Positions 21,538 to 22,974 of a DNA stretch of 22,974 nt are shown here, piece by piece. The position numbers and the translations under genes were made by a program. Position 1 is the first letter of the stretch, and every line of letters begins with the position of its first letter. The notes under the pieces were generated by a model. That model saw nothing but the letters and a program-made list of their open reading frames with translations. It made no database searches and had not been told where the DNA came from. The stretch is taken from the IMG/VR virus record IMGVR_UViG_3300015371_000192, positions 1 through 22,974 of that record; one strand, given 5' to 3'. The DNA is from a virus.

Positions 21538-22179
21538 ATGGTCAAGCGCGTTAGCTGGACAGGGCTTCTAGCCCTGATCGTGATAGTCCTCTTCGTGGGG
21601 ACAGCCCGTGCGGACGAGTGCATGGGTGACAGGCCGAGCTGTGGTGGGGGAGGCGTGCTTGTGCCGCCGCCGCCGCCGCCGAGCCCGCCCCCGACAGAGC
21701 CCGCCCCTACGCCGGTGCCTGCTCCGACGCCGGCACCGCCGCCTCCGTCAGGAGAACCGCAGACGGGGTACACGTCAACGCAGGAGCTCGCCGACTACGG
21801 CGAAGACGGCCCGGAACAGATCGACACGATCTACCGGACGTTGCAGGCTCTGGACGGCACGAAGTGCTACGGGGCGAAATGGTCTGACCGCAACGGCCAC
21901 TTCTTCTACGTGAGGAAGGTCTTCCAACAGGTCAATTGGTGCGCCCGCGACGGTGTCATCTCGAGCTGGTCGGCGCAGCAATGGGTGGAGACCGGGCTCT
22001 ACTGTGTGCCGGCGACAAGCCCGGAAACGATCCGTCTCGCCGGCGGGGTGGGAGCGACGTTCGTGACGCTGATGAGCAGAGCAGCGTTCACCTGCAACCT
22101 GCGTCTCCTACCCGATCCGACAGACTGGGTCGACGTCGACGTGCGCTACGGCGCGGACGGGAGGATGACGGACGTATGA
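21538..22179 (+). CDS. Secreted proline-rich protein with Cys-containing C-terminal domain, 213 aa
   Basis: ATG with AGGCAGGGA upstream. Residues 1-25 are a signal peptide: basic start VKRVSW, hydrophobic TGLLALIVIVLFVGTA and an ARA cleavage site. After cleavage comes a short Cys-bearing part (C28, C35), then a Pro-rich linker at 42-75 (VPPPPPPSPPPTEPAPTPVP), and a folded domain at 78-213 with C110, C135, C156 and C186. Segments QQVNWCARDGVISSW and FTCNLRLLPDPTDWVDVDV resemble small secreted domains that I associate with deep-branching actinobacteria, a weak memory. It may act at the cell surface, for instance in superinfection exclusion, or be a cargo gene from the host. Next gene overlaps it by four bases. 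Confidence 0.75.
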   Translation: MVKRVSWTGLLALIVIVLFVGTARADECMGDRPSCGGGGVLVPPPPPPSPPPTEPAPTPVPAPTPAPPPPSGEPQTGYTSTQELADYGEDGPEQIDTIYRTLQALDGTKCYGAKWSDRNGHFFYVRKVFQQVNWCARDGVISSWSAQQWVETGLYCVPATSPETIRLAGGVGATFVTLMSRAAFTCNLRLLPDPTDWVDVDVRYGADGRMTDV

Positions 22180-22265
22180 ACCGAGCTCAGGTGATCCGCT
22201 GGGGGCTGATCGCGGCGATCGTGATCGTGTCCCTCTGGGCGATCCAGATCGTGATCTGGAAGTAG
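22176..22265 (+). CDS. 29-aa single-pass membrane peptide
   Basis: The ATG at 22176 overlaps the TGA of the secreted-protein gene (ATGA). The product is NRAQVIRWGLIAAIVIVSLW and AIQIVIWK: a basic start, about 19 hydrophobic residues and a Lys end. This is a clear transmembrane helix with a predicted cytoplasmic N-terminus. The coupling and the terminator hairpin eight bases after its stop support it being real. It may partner with or retain the secreted protein. No family is recognised. Confidence 0.6.
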   Translation: MNRAQVIRWGLIAAIVIVSLWAIQIVIWK

Positions 22266-22273
22266 AACCAGAA

Positions 22274-22313
22274 GGGGGCTGGACCGGGAAAGGCAGGATC
22301 CCGGCCAGCCCCC
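22274..22313. terminator. Strong bidirectional-looking hairpin between convergent genes
   Basis: GGGGGCTGG (22274-22282) pairs with 22305-22313, and after one bulged A, CCGGGA (22284-22289) pairs with 22299-22304. The stem is 15 pairs with a nine-base loop. It lies between a plus gene ending at 22265 and a minus gene ending at 22323. The plus-side tail is only moderately T-rich (ACGTTTCATT). It most likely ends transcription from both sides. Confidence 0.75.
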
Positions 22314-22322
22314 ACGTTTCAT

Positions 22323-22553
22323 TCAGAGCAGCTCCGCGTGATCCTGCTGGCAGGCAGGGTCGTCGCAGAAGTTCGAGCCGCAGAAGAAGCCGGGGTTCTC
22401 GAGCATCGCGACCTCCTTGCGGTTGAGCTCGCTCAACTCGATCAGGAGCAGATGGGCTCGACGCGACCAGAACTCCTCCACGTCGGTCGAGAGGATCTCC
22501 ACGAGCTCGTCCAGAACCTCCCGGTGCCGCGCCTGAACCTCCTCGAGCGTCAT
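22323..22553 (-). CDS. Small Cys-rich protein, 76 aa
   Basis: The ATG at 22553 is preferred; a GTG at 22577 would add eight residues, and neither has a ribosome site, so leaderless translation is possible. The product is mostly helix (EEVQARHREVLDELVEILST, WSRRAHLLLIELSELNRKEV) and ends in a Cys motif FFCGSNFCDDPACQQDHAEL, with three Cys and a His that could bind zinc. No catalytic motif is seen. It might be a regulator or an inhibitor of a host protein. The start lies in a set of GCACCA repeats. Confidence 0.62.
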   Translation of the reverse strand: MTLEEVQARHREVLDELVEILSTDVEEFWSRRAHLLLIELSELNRKEVAMLENPGFFCGSNFCDDPACQQDHAELL

Positions 22554-22590
22554 AGCACCAGAATGGTGCCATAGCACCAGATCAGCACCA
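22551..22590. repeat. GCACCA repeats around a gene start
   Basis: CATAGCACCAGA occurs at 22551-22562 and again at 22570-22581, and GCACCA occurs a third time at 22585-22590. An inverted copy, TGGTGC, is at 22564-22569. The cluster covers both candidate starts of the 76-aa gene and the end of the next short frame, and is a possible operator or a small tandem duplication. Confidence 0.6.
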
Positions 22591-22731
22591 CAGGGAAAAC
22601 CAGCGCTCGAGCTCAGGCCAATCCCAGATCAGCCCATCCTCCAGATCTTCATCAATGAAATGCCATCCCGCCACATGCAGACGCAGCGAATCCGGGAGCG
22701 GATGCCGGCGGACAACGCTATAGCCGGCCAC
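22582..22731 (-). CDS. Short Trp-rich protein, 49 aa (start uncertain)
   Basis: The frame ends in TGA at 22582-22584. A GTG at 22731 or a TTG at 22764 could start it, both inside the end of the 31-aa gene and without a ribosome site. The product includes VVRRHPLPDSLRLHVAGWHF, IDEDLEDGLIWDWPELER and WFSLWC. The acidic/Trp composition differs from the Arg/Ala-rich shadow frames nearby, which is the reason to keep it. Function unknown; it may be a degraded gene. Confidence 0.35.
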   Translation of the reverse strand: MAGYSVVRRHPLPDSLRLHVAGWHFIDEDLEDGLIWDWPELERWFSLWC

Positions 22732-22813
22732 GAACGATGAAGACGACCAGGGCGATGATCGCAAGGATGATGAGGGCCAAAATCAGCGGATCGCGCGTCG
22801 TGGCAAGCAGCAT
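22718..22813 (-). CDS. 31-aa single-pass membrane peptide
   Basis: The ATG at 22813 has TGGAGGTC six bases upstream, a strong ribosome site; the longer upstream frame is not used. The product is LLATTRDPLILALIILAIIA and LVVFIVRGRL, a transmembrane helix of about 20 residues ending in RGRL. It could be a small membrane-active phage peptide, such as an exclusion factor, a holin-like helper or a regulator of a membrane enzyme. It is too short for a family call. Confidence 0.65.
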   Translation of the reverse strand: MLLATTRDPLILALIILAIIALVVFIVRGRL

Positions 22814-22974
22814 GAAGACCTCCAAGTAGATGCGGTCACATCGGGGGGGCGAGGAAAACTCCGTGCGGCGAACCCCCCGGGGGAGTCCCGGGCACGCGCG
22901 CACCCGCGCGGGGGGAGGGGGGGCGGCAGGGCGGCCGGTCACGGGCAGGCTCTGCCCATCGGTCTCATGTACGC
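22814..22974. other. GC-run-rich stretch with hairpins, no gene seen
   Basis: No convincing reading frame covers these 161 bases apart from the ribosome site of the 31-aa gene. It contains CCCCCGGGGG (22874-22883), GC alternations near 22893-22910, long G runs to 22923 and a perfect 6-bp hairpin GGGCAG-GCT-CTGCCC (22943-22957). It may be a terminator cluster plus promoter region for the minus genes to the left. No promoter can be named with confidence. Confidence 0.4.

Noticed and set aside
22814-22974. Possible packaging end (cos) or attachment site in the G/C runs
   Set aside because: Palindromic runs are present but no repeat pair, integrase or known signal supports either.

Overview
This window looks like the structural half of a tailed bacteriophage genome (or prophage), followed by a short accessory region. 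I see no rRNA, tRNA, CRISPR array or housekeeping gene. Base composition is high in GC, with heavy CTC/GAG/GCG/ATC codon use and frequent GTG and TTG starts. The best guess is a phage of a high-GC Gram-positive (actinobacterial) host. That host call is inference. No integrase, lysis, replication or tape-measure gene is visible, and the window cuts a gene at its left end.

Bases 19706 down to 1 (minus strand) form one long, tightly packed virion operon. Most junctions are overlapping stop/start pairs (TAATG, TGATG, ATGA). In transcription order: large terminase; two small proteins; portal; a small helical protein; scaffold-like acidic protein; SU10/DUF5309-type major capsid protein; a strong hairpin; a coiled-coil protein and a 182 aa protein; then an unusual insert of glycosyltransferase, methyltransferase and zinc-ribbon protein; a coiled-coil protein; several small beta-rich virion proteins, two of them under 60 aa; a fibre-like protein with about eleven 18-residue repeats; a head-tail adaptor; a nozzle-like protein; a tail-fibre-like protein; and three large helical or low-complexity proteins. 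The last of these runs off the left edge. Adaptor, nozzle and large internal-type proteins, with no tape measure or tail tube in view, suggest a short-tailed (podovirus-like) virion.

Bases 19707-19846 are a divergent control region with a nested inverted repeat. To its right a plus-strand operon (19847-20750) encodes a helix-turn-helix/coiled-coil protein, two very small proteins and a helix-turn-helix/zinc-ribbon protein in an AT-richer island. A doubtful short plus-strand frame follows.

Bases 20955-22813 mix strands: a minus pair (unknown 95 aa protein and a ribbon-helix-helix protein with a Cys/His tail), a plus pair (secreted proline-rich protein and a 29 aa membrane peptide) ending in a strong hairpin between convergent genes, and a minus group (Cys-rich small protein, short Trp-rich frame, 31 aa membrane peptide). 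The last 160 bases are GC-run-rich and appear noncoding.

Terminase, portal, scaffold and capsid protein build and fill the head; adaptor, nozzle and fibres make the tail and bind the host. The glycosyltransferase/methyltransferase insert may modify virion proteins or their sugars. The right-hand small genes look like regulators and host-interaction or exclusion factors. Family assignments come from recognised motifs and gene order, without database searches.
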